In this document: positions 24,949-33,118 of the stretch, piece by piece
Layout of the letters: every line of letters starts with the position of its first letter
Numbering within the stretch: the stretch's first letter is position 1
Assembly: GCA_000016765.1 (NCBI GenBank)
Contig: CP000699.1
Span: 1,054,001-1,118,000 of the forward strand
DNA from: Rhizorhabdus wittichii RW1
GTDB lineage: Bacteria > Pseudomonadota > Alphaproteobacteria > Sphingomonadales > Sphingomonadaceae
Direction: 5' to 3'
Length of the DNA: 64,000 nt
Translations under genes and position numbers: made by a program
The notes under the pieces: model-generated
Database searches by the model: none
What the model was told of the DNA's origin: nothing
What the model saw: only the letters and a program-made list of their open reading frames with translations

Positions 24949-25980
24949 CTAGTGCGCGTTCATCCGCTTGAGCGTCGCCGAGGGCCGCTCGCCGAAGCGG
25001 TCGAGATAGTCGCGCGCGAACTTCGAGAGATGGGTGAAGCCGCAGGCGAGCGCGACCTCGGTCACCGACAGGCCGTCGTCGGCCGCGATCTTGAGCTGGC
25101 GGTGCGCCAGGTCGAGCCGGTGGTTCTTCAGATAGACCATCGGCGTCGTGTCGCGGAAGCGGCGGAAGCCGGCGTGGAGCGACCGGGCGCTGACGCCCGA
25201 CACCGCGATCATCTCCTCCAGCGAGATCGGATCGCGCGAATGTTCGCGGATATAATCCTCGACCCGGCGGACATAATAGGGCGCCGGGCTCGACGGCGGC
25301 GCGTCGAACAGCTCCGAATAATTGTGCGGCACCGCCGCCAGCAGCAGCCGCTGCAACGCCTCCTCGACCGTGCCGCAGGCGCGCGCATGGGTGAAGCCGG
25401 CGATCCCCGAGTCGAGATCGTCGCAGATCGTGCGGACGAGATGGGCGAAGGCCGCCGCCGGCCCCTGCAGGCGGACCGGCTGGGCCGAGAAGTGCAGTTC
25501 GCGCGGGCGGAAGCCCAGCTCCTGCGCCAGCACCGCCTCGATCCCGCATTTCGACATCTTGACGGTGAAGTGCTTGTAGCCTTCCCCGAAGGTCTGCTTC
25601 ACCTGCGCGTCGGGATCGAGCACGCACATCTGGCCGGGCGACAGCTCGATCGTGCTGTTCTCCTGCGCGATCTGGGCGACGCCCGACAGCGAGAACTGGA
25701 CCAGGTAGAGCGCGTTGGCCGGCGGGATGTTGACGACGACGCGGCCATAGGGATTGCCGTAATCGGTGGCGTTGAACGTCACCGACTTGAGCGACGCCTG
25801 ATGGTGGCGGAACGCGATCGGCGGATTGCCGCCCTCGATCCGCAGGTCGTGCGGGCAGAACATCCGGCTCATATGATCATGAACCTCGTCGATGTCGGTG
25901 GTCACGAGCCGGGCGAGCCGCGACAGCGGCATGCCGGTCCCGTCCCAGTCGCGGGGCGCATCCAGGTTGGTGATCATCAT
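24949..25980 (-). CDS. AraC family regulator (PF14525-type sensor domain)
   Basis: A 343-residue regulator with an N-terminal AraC-binding-like domain (CPHDLRIEGG, YLVQFSLSGVAQI, CVLDPDAQVKQTF) and a C-terminal double helix-turn-helix (ISLEEMIAVSGVSARSLHAGFRRF, TEVALACGFTHLSKFARDYLDRFGERPSATL). Proteins of this layout often activate aromatic oxygenase operons. It follows the racemase-like gene by 31 bases and that pair is divergent from Rieske module 3. A GGAGG precedes the ATG by seven bases. Confidence 0.88.
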   Translation of the reverse strand: MMITNLDAPRDWDGTGMPLSRLARLVTTDIDEVHDHMSRMFCPHDLRIEGGNPPIAFRHHQASLKSVTFNATDYGNPYGRVVVNIPPANALYLVQFSLSGVAQIAQENSTIELSPGQMCVLDPDAQVKQTFGEGYKHFTVKMSKCGIEAVLAQELGFRPRELHFSAQPVRLQGPAAAFAHLVRTICDDLDSGIAGFTHARACGTVEEALQRLLLAAVPHNYSELFDAPPSSPAPYYVRRVEDYIREHSRDPISLEEMIAVSGVSARSLHAGFRRFRDTTPMVYLKNHRLDLAHRQLKIAADDGLSVTEVALACGFTHLSKFARDYLDRFGERPSATLKRMNAH

Positions 25981-26011
25981 AACCTAACCTCCACGTTCCG
26001 GTTAGATCCCC

Positions 26012-26752
26012 TCATCGGCCGTCGAATATCCCGTCGGCCGTCCGTTCCGGACCCGGATAGCGACGCTTGCTGTGCGCGAGACCCAGGTCGAGCAGCATTT
26101 CACAACTTTTGAATGCGACCAAGCCCGGATTGAGGACCGGCACCGAAAGGCGCTCCGCCAGGAAGGCGTGCGACTGGTGCATCGTGGTCGATCCGAGGAT
26201 CAGCAGGTCGGCGCCGTCCTGCTCGATCGCCGCCTGCGCCGCGTCGAGCAGCAGCGGGAAGACGCTGTCCTCCTTGCCGGCCAGCAGCTCGGCGGTGTCG
26301 GGCCGAACCCCGATCGAGCGGATCGAGGCGAGCCGGTCCTCCAGCCCCTGTTCGCCCAGCACCTTCTCGTACAGCCAGCGCCAGCGGTCCCACATGCTGA
26401 TGATCGAGAAGCGGCGGCCGAGCTGGCAGGCGAGCAGATAGGTCGCCTGCGCCGTCCCGACCACCGGGATCGACAGCCGCGATCGCAGCGCCGTGACGCC
26501 GGAATCGCTCATCGAATTGATGCAGACCGCGTCGAAGCCCTCGGCCTCCGCCCGCGCCCCGGCCTCCAGGCAGAAGGCGTCGGCGATCGCGCCTTCATAA
26601 GAGGAATCGAGCGTCGCCCCGCCGCGCGCCGCGCAGGTGAACTCGACCGAGATGTCGGGCCGCACCAGATGCGCGGGTATCTGGCTCGCGAAGCCGGCCA
26701 GCGCCGCCTCCGGCACCGGCACCGGCACGATCATCCTGATCCGTCTGTTCAT
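26012..26752 (-). CDS. Asp/Glu/hydantoin racemase superfamily protein
   Basis: A 246-residue protein beginning MNRRIRMIVPVPVPEAALAGF, with the superfamily pattern of hydantoin racemases. Near the first active-site region is DAVCINSMSDSGV. In the second region the usual LGC-x-x-M is LGSTTM, so the second catalytic cysteine seems to be replaced by serine. A classical two-base racemase mechanism is therefore doubtful. A strong ribosome site (GGGAGGGA) precedes the start. Probably co-transcribed with the AraC gene and divergent from Rieske module 3. Confidence 0.78.
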   Translation of the reverse strand: MNRRIRMIVPVPVPEAALAGFASQIPAHLVRPDISVEFTCAARGGATLDSSYEGAIADAFCLEAGARAEAEGFDAVCINSMSDSGVTALRSRLSIPVVGTAQATYLLACQLGRRFSIISMWDRWRWLYEKVLGEQGLEDRLASIRSIGVRPDTAELLAGKEDSVFPLLLDAAQAAIEQDGADLLILGSTTMHQSHAFLAERLSVPVLNPGLVAFKSCEMLLDLGLAHSKRRYPGPERTADGIFDGR

Positions 26753-27001
26753 CGGTCCCTCCCTCGTCCCGGGGCCCGGCCTCTCCCGTGGCGGCGGCGT
26801 CGATCGCCGTTCGCCACGATGTCCAACCCTGAAGTTATTATTGTTCATGACGGGCTTATCAGCGGACATCGGCGCGACAAGCCGCGCTCGCCGCCCCGTC
26901 GCCATATTCCGCAGTGAGCGGCCAGCGCCTGCACAGGGAGGATAGCCGCCGCCGTCCCCGGCAACGCAGGCTTGGTGCGAACAGGGAGAAAAGAGGTTGC
27001 G

Positions 27002-27358
27002 ATGGCCGATATGCTGCCCCCGGGATTCGAGGATCTGCTGCCCTTCATCGACTGGGCCAAGCCGACCGAGCTCGAACGCAACGACAAGCGCTGGTCGGCC
27101 TCGCTCGAGGAGAGCCAGGCCTTCTACGACCGGATGATCGAGCGCGGGCCCGCCGCGCTCGAATATCTCGCGCCGTTCGAGCTTTCGGCGATCGGCGGCG
27201 CCGACCGCCGGCTGCTCGACCTGTGCCTCGCCCTCGCCGAATGTTCGGCGACGATCGAGATGTACGGCGATCCGCGCCCCAAATATGTCTTCCCGATCGC
27301 CCGCTTCGTGCCGACCCACGACGCCTGGCCGCTCGCCGGAATGGGAGGCCGCGCATGA
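27002..27358 (+). CDS. small companion protein of a Rieske oxygenase (copy 3, uncharacterised)
   Basis: A 118-residue protein homologous to the two other companions: LPFIDWAKPTELERNDKRW, SLEESQAFYDRMIERG, LCLALAECSATIEMYGDP, YVFPIARFVPTHD. Here the gene lies upstream of its alpha subunit rather than downstream, with a 4-base ATGA overlap. The conserved pairing in both gene orders supports a functional link. Ribosome site GAGGTTGCG-type purines precede the ATG. No named family recognised. Confidence 0.78.
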   Translation: MADMLPPGFEDLLPFIDWAKPTELERNDKRWSASLEESQAFYDRMIERGPAALEYLAPFELSAIGGADRRLLDLCLALAECSATIEMYGDPRPKYVFPIARFVPTHDAWPLAGMGGRA

Positions 27359-28545
27359 GCACCCAGCCTTGCCGCTTCATGGAGCGCTATCCCGAGGAGG
27401 GCCGCGACCCGATCCCGGTCGAGCGCTACACCTCGCCCGACTATTTCAACCTCGAACGCGAGCGAATATTCCGCCGCAAATGGCTGAATGTCGGCCAGAT
27501 TCTCCAGGCGCCGAAGCCCGGCGACTATTTCGTCGCCGACCTCAAGATCCTCGACACCTCGCTGCTGGTGATCCACGGCAAGGACGGCCGGTATCGCGCC
27601 TTCCACAACATGTGCTCGCACCGGGGGGCGCCGGTCGCCTGGGATGCGCAGGGCTCGTGCAAGGGCTATCTCGCCTGCCGCTTCCACGGCTGGGTCTACG
27701 ACACCACCGGCAAGCTGGTGCAGATCAGCGACGCCGCCAACTTCCCCGGCGTGAAGGCCGAGGAGAACGGCCTGACCCCGGTCCATTGCGCGGTGTGGAA
27801 GGGCTTCATCTTCGTCAACATGGCGGCCGAGCCGGAGGAGACGCTGCTCGATTATCTCGGCCCCGTCGCCGAGGAGGTCGGCCGGTTCGACTTCGACGGC
27901 TTCACCCCCGCCTTCTCCTACCGCATCGACGAGAATGTGAACTGGAAGACGTTGCAGGAGGCGCAGCTCGAAGGCTGGCACCTGCCCTATCTCCACGAAA
28001 AGACGCTGGCCCGCGCGGTGAAGGTCGACGGCAACCAGTATCGCCATGCCGCGATCGAGCTGCACGGGATGCACGGCGTGCTCGGCTCGCCGCCGCCCGA
28101 CAGCTTCACCCCGCCGCCGACCGCGATGCTCGCCAGCCGCTTCGGGACGGGCACCGTCCAGGCGTTCGGCGCCAAGCTCGACGGCAACGGCGAAGGCTAT
28201 CGCTTCCGCGGCTCGTTCGACTTCTGGCACATCTTCCCGAACTTCTTCGTCGGGCTGCTCAACGGGCTGTTCTTCACCTTCAACATCTGGCCGCAGGCGG
28301 TCGACCGCAGCGTGTGGGAGATCAAGGGCTATTATCCGCCGGTGAAGACCGCCGGCGAGCTGTTCGCCCGCGAATATTCGAAGGTCGGCCTGCGCGATCC
28401 GATGATGGAGGACTGCTTCACCCACGAGCTGATCTGCGCGCAGCTCAAGTCGGGCGCCAAGCAGCACATCTTCTTCCAGGACGAGGAGATGCTCGCCCGC
28501 CACCTGAGCAACGGCGTCGACCGCTGCGTGCGCGGCCTCGCCTGA
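27355..28545 (+). CDS. Rieske oxygenase alpha subunit (module 3)
   Basis: Terminal oxygenase alpha subunit of 396 aa, more distant from modules 1 and 2. Rieske ligands C87/H89 (CSHRGAPV) and C108/H111 (CRFHGW). Mononuclear iron ligands H209/H214 in LEGWHLPYLH with Glu206 at the bridging position; the C-terminal region has PMMEDCF for the third ligand. Transcribed with its companion gene and divergent from the racemase-AraC pair. It ends 3 bases before the convergent catR gene; a supply of catechol to catBCA is possible but not shown. Confidence 0.92.
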   Translation: MSTQPCRFMERYPEEGRDPIPVERYTSPDYFNLERERIFRRKWLNVGQILQAPKPGDYFVADLKILDTSLLVIHGKDGRYRAFHNMCSHRGAPVAWDAQGSCKGYLACRFHGWVYDTTGKLVQISDAANFPGVKAEENGLTPVHCAVWKGFIFVNMAAEPEETLLDYLGPVAEEVGRFDFDGFTPAFSYRIDENVNWKTLQEAQLEGWHLPYLHEKTLARAVKVDGNQYRHAAIELHGMHGVLGSPPPDSFTPPPTAMLASRFGTGTVQAFGAKLDGNGEGYRFRGSFDFWHIFPNFFVGLLNGLFFTFNIWPQAVDRSVWEIKGYYPPVKTAGELFAREYSKVGLRDPMMEDCFTHELICAQLKSGAKQHIFFQDEEMLARHLSNGVDRCVRGLA

Positions 28546-28548
28546 TCC

Positions 28549-29448
28549 CTATCCCTCGGCGCGGATCGCATGCAGCTCGCAGCTGATCTCGATCAGCCGG
28601 GCGAGTTCGGCCGAGATGTCGCCCGCGCGGTGGATCATCATGATCGGGGAATGGGCCGCCTTCTCGGCGATCGGCAGATAGGCGACGTCGTCGCGCTTCA
28701 GCCGCTGCACCGATTCCGGGACGATCGAAAGCCCGGTGTGCGCGGCGACCAGGCCGATCGCGGTCTGCAGCTCGCGCACCTCCTGCACCATCTCGGGCTG
28801 GAGGCCGAGGTCGTGGAAGATGCTCAATATCTGGTCGGCATAGCTCGGCCGCGCCGGCCGCGGATAGATGATCAGCGGCTCCTCCATCAGCTCGGCGAGG
28901 TGGAGCGGCCGTCCCACCTGGGTCAGCGGATGATCGACGGGCACCACCGCGACGAGCGGCTCCTCCATCAGCACGATCCGGCGGATCGCCGCGTCCTCGA
29001 AGCGGAGACGGCCGAAGCCGACGTCGATCCGCCCTTCCTTGAGCGCGGCGATCTGCTCGACCGTCGAGCATTCGATCACCGACACCTCGACATGGTCGGC
29101 GGTGGCGCGGAAGCGGCGGATCACCTCGGGCAGCAGCCCGAACAGGGTCGACCCGACGAAGCCGATGACGAAGCGTCGCCGCCCCTTGCCGGCATGGTCG
29201 CGCATCATGCCGCGAAGCTGGTCGACCCCGGCGAGGACGTGGACGGCATGCTCGTAGAGCAGCCGCCCCGCCTCGGTCAGCCGCAGCGGCCGGGCGTCGC
29301 GATCGAACAGCTCGGCCGCCACCTCCTCCTCGAGCTGGCGGATCTGGCGGCTCAGCGGCGGCTGGGCGATGTTGAGCACCTCCGCCGCGCGCGTGAAGTT
29401 GCGCTCGTTGGCGACGGCGACGAAATAGCGAAGGTGGCGTAGCTCCAT
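28549..29448 (-). CDS. catR: LysR regulator of the catechol operon (CatR/CatM/BenM type)
   Basis: A 299-residue LysR regulator starting MELRHLRYFVAVANERNFTRAAEVLNIAQPPLSRQIRQLE, the N-terminus typical of CatR/BenM proteins. The effector domain (VGFVGSTLFGLLPEVIRRFR, VGFGRLRFED) also fits the group, whose inducer is usually cis,cis-muconate. It is divergent from catBCA and a perfect ATAC-N7-GTAT box lies directly at its own start codon, giving autoregulation. Confidence 0.9.
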   Translation of the reverse strand: MELRHLRYFVAVANERNFTRAAEVLNIAQPPLSRQIRQLEEEVAAELFDRDARPLRLTEAGRLLYEHAVHVLAGVDQLRGMMRDHAGKGRRRFVIGFVGSTLFGLLPEVIRRFRATADHVEVSVIECSTVEQIAALKEGRIDVGFGRLRFEDAAIRRIVLMEEPLVAVVPVDHPLTQVGRPLHLAELMEEPLIIYPRPARPSYADQILSIFHDLGLQPEMVQEVRELQTAIGLVAAHTGLSIVPESVQRLKRDDVAYLPIAEKAAHSPIMMIHRAGDISAELARLIEISCELHAIRAEG

Positions 29449-29465
29449 GATACTTGACGAGTATC
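29449..29465. promoter_or_regulatory. CatR/BenM-type operator in the catR-catB region
   Basis: GATACT-TGACG-AGTATC contains ATAC-N7-GTAT, the consensus site known for BenM and CatM. It touches the first codon of catR and is 84 bases upstream of catB. A weaker dyad, GTCCT-N12-AGGAC (29482-29503), lies closer to catB and could be the activation half-site. Confidence 0.8.
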
Positions 29466-29548
29466 AAACCGGACCGAAACAGTCCTGTGCTATCGCATAG
29501 GACCAGCTTAGGAAATCACGGCATTTGAAGCGAACCATAAGAGAGAGC

Positions 29549-30712
29549 ATGCCCTTCAAGGTCGAGAAGATTGATACCTGGATCGTCGATATACCGACGA
29601 TTCGGCCGCATGTCCTGTCCATGATCGCGATCAACAAGCAGGTCATGGTGATCGTGCGCGTCCATTGCTCCGACGGAATCGTCGGAATGGGCGAAGGCAC
29701 GACAATCGGCGGGCTCAGCTATGGGGACGAGAGCCCCGAGGGCATGAAGCTGACGATCGACGAATATATGGCGCCGCTGCTGATCGGTCGCGAGGCGACG
29801 AACACCGCGTCGCTGATGGCGCTGGTCCGCCAATATGTCGTCGGCAACCATTTCGCCAAGAACGCGGTCGAGACCGCGCTGCTCGACGCCGAGGCGCAGC
29901 GCGCCGGCGTGCCGCTCAGCGAGCTGCTCGGCGGCCGGCTGCGCGATCGCCTGCCGGTGCTGTGGACGCTCGCCAGCGGCGACACCGGCCGCGACATCGA
30001 GGAAGCCGAGGAGATGCTGGCGCAGCGCCGCCACGACGTCTTCAAGCTCAAGATCGGCAAGCGCGCCCTGGCCGACGACGTCGCCCATGTCGCCGCGATC
30101 AAGCGGGCGATGGGCGACCGCGCCTCGGTGCGGGTCGACGTCAACCAGGCCTGGGACGAGCCGACCGCGCGCCGCGGCGCGCATATGCTCGCCGACGCCG
30201 GGGTCGACCTGATCGAACAGCCGCTGCCGCGCGCCGACCGCGAGGGGATGCGCCGGCTGACCGCCTATTCGCCGATCGCGATCATGGCCGACGAGGCGCT
30301 GCGCGGTCCGTCCGACGCGCTCGACTTCGCGCGCAACCGGGGCGCCGACGCCTTCTCGATCAAGCCGCCCCAGGCCGGCGGCCTGTTCGCGGGCGGGCAG
30401 CTCGCGGCGATCGCCGAGGCCGGGCATATCGGCGTCTATGGCGGCACGATGCTCGAAGGCAGCGTCGGCACCATCGCCTGCGCCCATCTCTACGCGACCT
30501 TCGCCAAGCTCGAATGGGGAACCGAGCTGTTCGGTCCGCTGCTCCAGACCGAGGAGATACTGACCGAGCCGCTCGCCTTCCGCGAGTTCGGCCTCGATCT
30601 TCCCATCGGGCCCGGCCTGGGCGTTGCGCTCGACATGGACAAGGTCCACCATTTCCGCCGCGACGGGCCCAGCCGGACCGTCGTCGGCCAGCCGATCGAG
30701 GAGTCCGCCTGA
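29549..30712 (+). CDS. catB: muconate cycloisomerase
   Basis: Enolase-superfamily enzyme of 387 aa that converts cis,cis-muconate to muconolactone. The N-terminal capping domain begins MPFKVEKIDTWIVDIPTIRPH; the barrel has the catalytic KLKIGK (KxK motif), metal ligands in RVDVNQAWDE, LIEQPLPR and IMADEALRGP. ATG 29549 has GAGAGAG upstream; an earlier in-frame start at 29525 is less likely. First gene of catBCA, and its TGA overlaps the catC ATG. Confidence 0.95.
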   Translation: MPFKVEKIDTWIVDIPTIRPHVLSMIAINKQVMVIVRVHCSDGIVGMGEGTTIGGLSYGDESPEGMKLTIDEYMAPLLIGREATNTASLMALVRQYVVGNHFAKNAVETALLDAEAQRAGVPLSELLGGRLRDRLPVLWTLASGDTGRDIEEAEEMLAQRRHDVFKLKIGKRALADDVAHVAAIKRAMGDRASVRVDVNQAWDEPTARRGAHMLADAGVDLIEQPLPRADREGMRRLTAYSPIAIMADEALRGPSDALDFARNRGADAFSIKPPQAGGLFAGGQLAAIAEAGHIGVYGGTMLEGSVGTIACAHLYATFAKLEWGTELFGPLLQTEEILTEPLAFREFGLDLPIGPGLGVALDMDKVHHFRRDGPSRTVVGQPIEESA

Positions 30713-31002
30713 TGCTGTTTCAGGTCCATATGCACGTCAACGTGCCGACCCATGTTCCCGCCGCCGAGTTCGACGAGATCAAGGCGCGCGAGAAGGCCTA
30801 TTTCCAGGCGCTCCAGAAGGCCGGCAAATGGCGTCACATCTGGCGCCATGTCGGCCAATATTCGAACACCAGCATCTTCGACGTGGAGAGCAACGCGGCG
30901 CTCCACGACCTGCTCATGGGGCTTCCCCTGTACCCGTTCATGGACATCGAGGTCATTCCGCTCTGCCGGCACCCCTCGTCCATCCATGACGACGACCGCT
31001 GA
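30712..31002 (+). CDS. catC: muconolactone delta-isomerase
   Basis: Small 96-residue enzyme that isomerises muconolactone to 3-oxoadipate enol-lactone. It shows the family pattern MLFQVHMHVNVPTHVPAAEFDEIKAREK, GKWRHIWRHVGQYSNTSIFDVES and LPLYPFMDIEVIPLCRHPSS. Translationally coupled to catB (TGATG). Length is normal for CatC. Confidence 0.96.
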   Translation: MLFQVHMHVNVPTHVPAAEFDEIKAREKAYFQALQKAGKWRHIWRHVGQYSNTSIFDVESNAALHDLLMGLPLYPFMDIEVIPLCRHPSSIHDDDR

Positions 31003-31032
31003 AACGACATTCATTTCCCAAGGAGAGACGTG

Positions 31033-31965
31033 ATGGCATCCGAACTGGTGCAAAGCCCTGAAATCCAAGCCTATCTCGATCGCATTTCCGGCCTCGACCA
31101 GGAAGGCGGCGATCGGCGCATGAAGCAGATCCTCCGCCGCGTCGTGTCGGACCTGTTCACCACGATCGATGATTTCGACGTGAGCGCCGAGGAGTTCTGG
31201 GCCGCGCTGCACTTCATGCAGCAGGGCGCGCCCGAGTTCGGCCTGATCGCGCCGGGCCTCGGCTTCGACCATTTCCTCGACGTCCGCATGGACCTCGCCG
31301 ACAAGAAGGCCGGCACCACCGGCGGCACCCCGCGCACCATCGAGGGCCCGCTCTACATCCCCGGCGCCCCGATCGAGAAGGGCCGCGCCCGCCTCGACGA
31401 TGGCGAGGACACCGGCGAGGTGCTGGTCATGCGCGGCACCGTCAAGGACCTGAACGGCAAGCCGGTCGCCGGCGCGATCGTCGACGTCTGGCACGCCAAC
31501 ACCAAGGGCGGCTATTCAGGCTTCGACCCGTCGCAGAAGCCCTATAACAACCGCCGCCGCATCGAGACCGGGGCCGACGGCAGCTATGTCTTCCGCAGCG
31601 TCGTCCCCTCGGGCTATTCGGTTCCGCCGCAGGGCAGCACCGATCGCCTGCTCCAGTCGGTCGGCCGCCATGGCAACCGTCCGGCGCACATCCACTTCTT
31701 CGTGTCGGCGCCGGGCTATCGCCATCTGACCACCCAGATCAACATCGACGGCGATCCCTATCTGCACGACGACTTCGCCTTCGCGACCCACAACGACCTG
31801 ATCCCCGAGGTCGTCCGCCAGGAGGACCCGGAGCAGATCCGCGCCGAGCAGCTCAACGGGCCGTTCAGCCAAATCGACTTCGACTTCACCCTGCAGAAGG
31901 CGGCCGACGCGGCCGAAGCCGAGCTGATGGCCCGCAGCCGGGCTCCGGCGCCCGCCGGCGCCTGA
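31033..31965 (+). CDS. catA: catechol 1,2-dioxygenase
   Basis: Intradiol ring-cleavage dioxygenase of 310 aa, opening catechol to cis,cis-muconate. The Fe(III) ligands are visible as Y161 (DVWHANTKGGYSGFD), Y195 (PSGYSVPP), H219 and H221 (RPAHIHFF). The N-terminal helical linker domain (about residues 1-100) is present. AGGAGA precedes the ATG; 30 bases after catC. Third gene of catBCA, under CatR-type control. Confidence 0.96.
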   Translation: MASELVQSPEIQAYLDRISGLDQEGGDRRMKQILRRVVSDLFTTIDDFDVSAEEFWAALHFMQQGAPEFGLIAPGLGFDHFLDVRMDLADKKAGTTGGTPRTIEGPLYIPGAPIEKGRARLDDGEDTGEVLVMRGTVKDLNGKPVAGAIVDVWHANTKGGYSGFDPSQKPYNNRRRIETGADGSYVFRSVVPSGYSVPPQGSTDRLLQSVGRHGNRPAHIHFFVSAPGYRHLTTQINIDGDPYLHDDFAFATHNDLIPEVVRQEDPEQIRAEQLNGPFSQIDFDFTLQKAADAAEAELMARSRAPAPAGA

Positions 31966-31991
31966 CGAGAACGAAGCAATCGCCTCCGGGT

Positions 31992-32088
31992 CGTCATGCT
32001 GAACTTGTTTCAGCATCCAGAACGGCAACGTTGCGCTTCTTGCCGCAGCGTTGCGTTTCTGGATCCCGGATCAAGTCCGGGATGACGA
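31992..32088. repeat. paired REP palindromes
   Basis: Intergenic element between catA and the lactonase gene. The left hairpin (ATGCTGAACTTGTTTCAGCAT) and right hairpin (CCCGGATCAAGTCCGGG) are joined by a GC-rich linker. The right half matches the element at 13343-13437 almost base for base. Confidence 0.8.
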
Positions 32089-32158
32089 TCCTATCGTGAA
32101 GAGAGCTCTCGACTCTCAAACCATTGCCCGCGGCATTTTCGCGAAGAGTGAAACGACC

Positions 32159-32947
32159 ATGACCGACCAGGGATTCGCCAGCGTTGGCGACGGCTGCCGC
32201 ATCGCCTGGCGGCTCGACGGGCCCGCGGATGCCCCCGTGCTGATGCTCTCCAACTCGCTGGGCACCACGATGGACATGTGGCTGCCGCAGCTTCCCGTGC
32301 TGACGGAACGCTTCCGCGTGCTGCGCTACGACCAGCGCGGCCATGGCGCCTCGGACGCGCCGGCCGGCGGCTACAGCCTCGACCGGCTGGGCCGCGACGC
32401 GGTCGAGCTGCTCGACGCGCTGGGGCTGGAGACGGTCGACTATTGCGGCCTGTCGCTCGGCGGCATGACCGGCCAATGGCTGGGCGTCCACGCGCCCGAT
32501 CGCTTCCGGCGCATCGTCCTCGCCAACACGGCCGCCTATATGGGCCCGCCCTCGGGCTGGCAGGCGCGGATCGGCGTGGTGCTCGACAAGGGCATGGCGG
32601 CGATCGCCTCTGCGGTGCTCGAACGCTGGTTCACGCCCGAATTCCTGCCCGGATCGCCCGAGGTGAAGGCGACGGTCGAGGCCTGGCTGCTCGCCACCAG
32701 CCCGGTCGGCTATGCCGGCTGCTGCGCCGCGATCCGCGACATGGACCTGCGCCCCGTCATCGGCCTGATCCGCACGCCGACGCTGGTGATCATCGGCGGC
32801 CGCGACCCCGCCACCCCGCCCGCCCAGGGCGAGGAGATCGTCGCCGCGATCCCGGGCGCCAGGGGCGTGACCTTCGACGCCGCGCATCTGTCCAATATCG
32901 AGCAGCCGGAGAAATTCGCGGCGGCCCTGCTGGACTTCCTCGCCTGA
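32159..32947 (+). CDS. pcaD: 3-oxoadipate enol-lactonase
   Basis: Alpha/beta hydrolase of 262 aa converting 3-oxoadipate enol-lactone to 3-oxoadipate. The segment LSNSLGTTMDMWLPQLPVL and RVLRYDQRGHGASDAP are typical of PcaD. Nucleophile Ser in GLSLGGMTGQW, acid Asp near GGRDPATPP, and His in FDAAHLSNIEQP. It follows catBCA, separated by a REP pair, and completes conversion of catechol to 3-oxoadipate within this window. Confidence 0.93.
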   Translation: MTDQGFASVGDGCRIAWRLDGPADAPVLMLSNSLGTTMDMWLPQLPVLTERFRVLRYDQRGHGASDAPAGGYSLDRLGRDAVELLDALGLETVDYCGLSLGGMTGQWLGVHAPDRFRRIVLANTAAYMGPPSGWQARIGVVLDKGMAAIASAVLERWFTPEFLPGSPEVKATVEAWLLATSPVGYAGCCAAIRDMDLRPVIGLIRTPTLVIIGGRDPATPPAQGEEIVAAIPGARGVTFDAAHLSNIEQPEKFAAALLDFLA

Positions 32948-32984
32948 TCCATCGCTCGGGGCGGGTGACCGTCAGACCTCCTTC

Positions 32985-33078
32985 CGTCATTCCCGCGAAA
33001 GCGGGAATCCACGGTCACGACACATTCCGTCTCTTGCGAACCGCCGTCCATGGATTCCCGCTTTCGCGGGAATGACGA
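32985..33078. repeat. paired REP palindromes
   Basis: Two inverted copies of a REP palindrome: GTCATTCCCGCGAAAGCGGG at the left and CCCGCTTTCGCGGGAATGAC at the right. They are separated by about 50 bases, between the convergent pcaD and hydrolase-OsmC genes. The right copy shows what an uninterrupted form of the IS110 target looks like. Confidence 0.85.
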
Positions 33079-33118
33079 TAGCGGTGAAGGACATGCCTCC
33101 CTCCAACCCGGAACGAAG

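Noticed and set aside
24841-24950. Possible CRISPR-like array formed by repeated palindromes
   Set aside because: There are only two inverted units with no regular spacers; it is a REP pair. No CRISPR array or cas gene was seen anywhere in the window.
29482-29503. Second dyad GTCCT-N12-AGGAC as a strong CatR site
   Set aside because: It does not match ATAC-N7-GTAT; kept only as a possible weak activation half-site.
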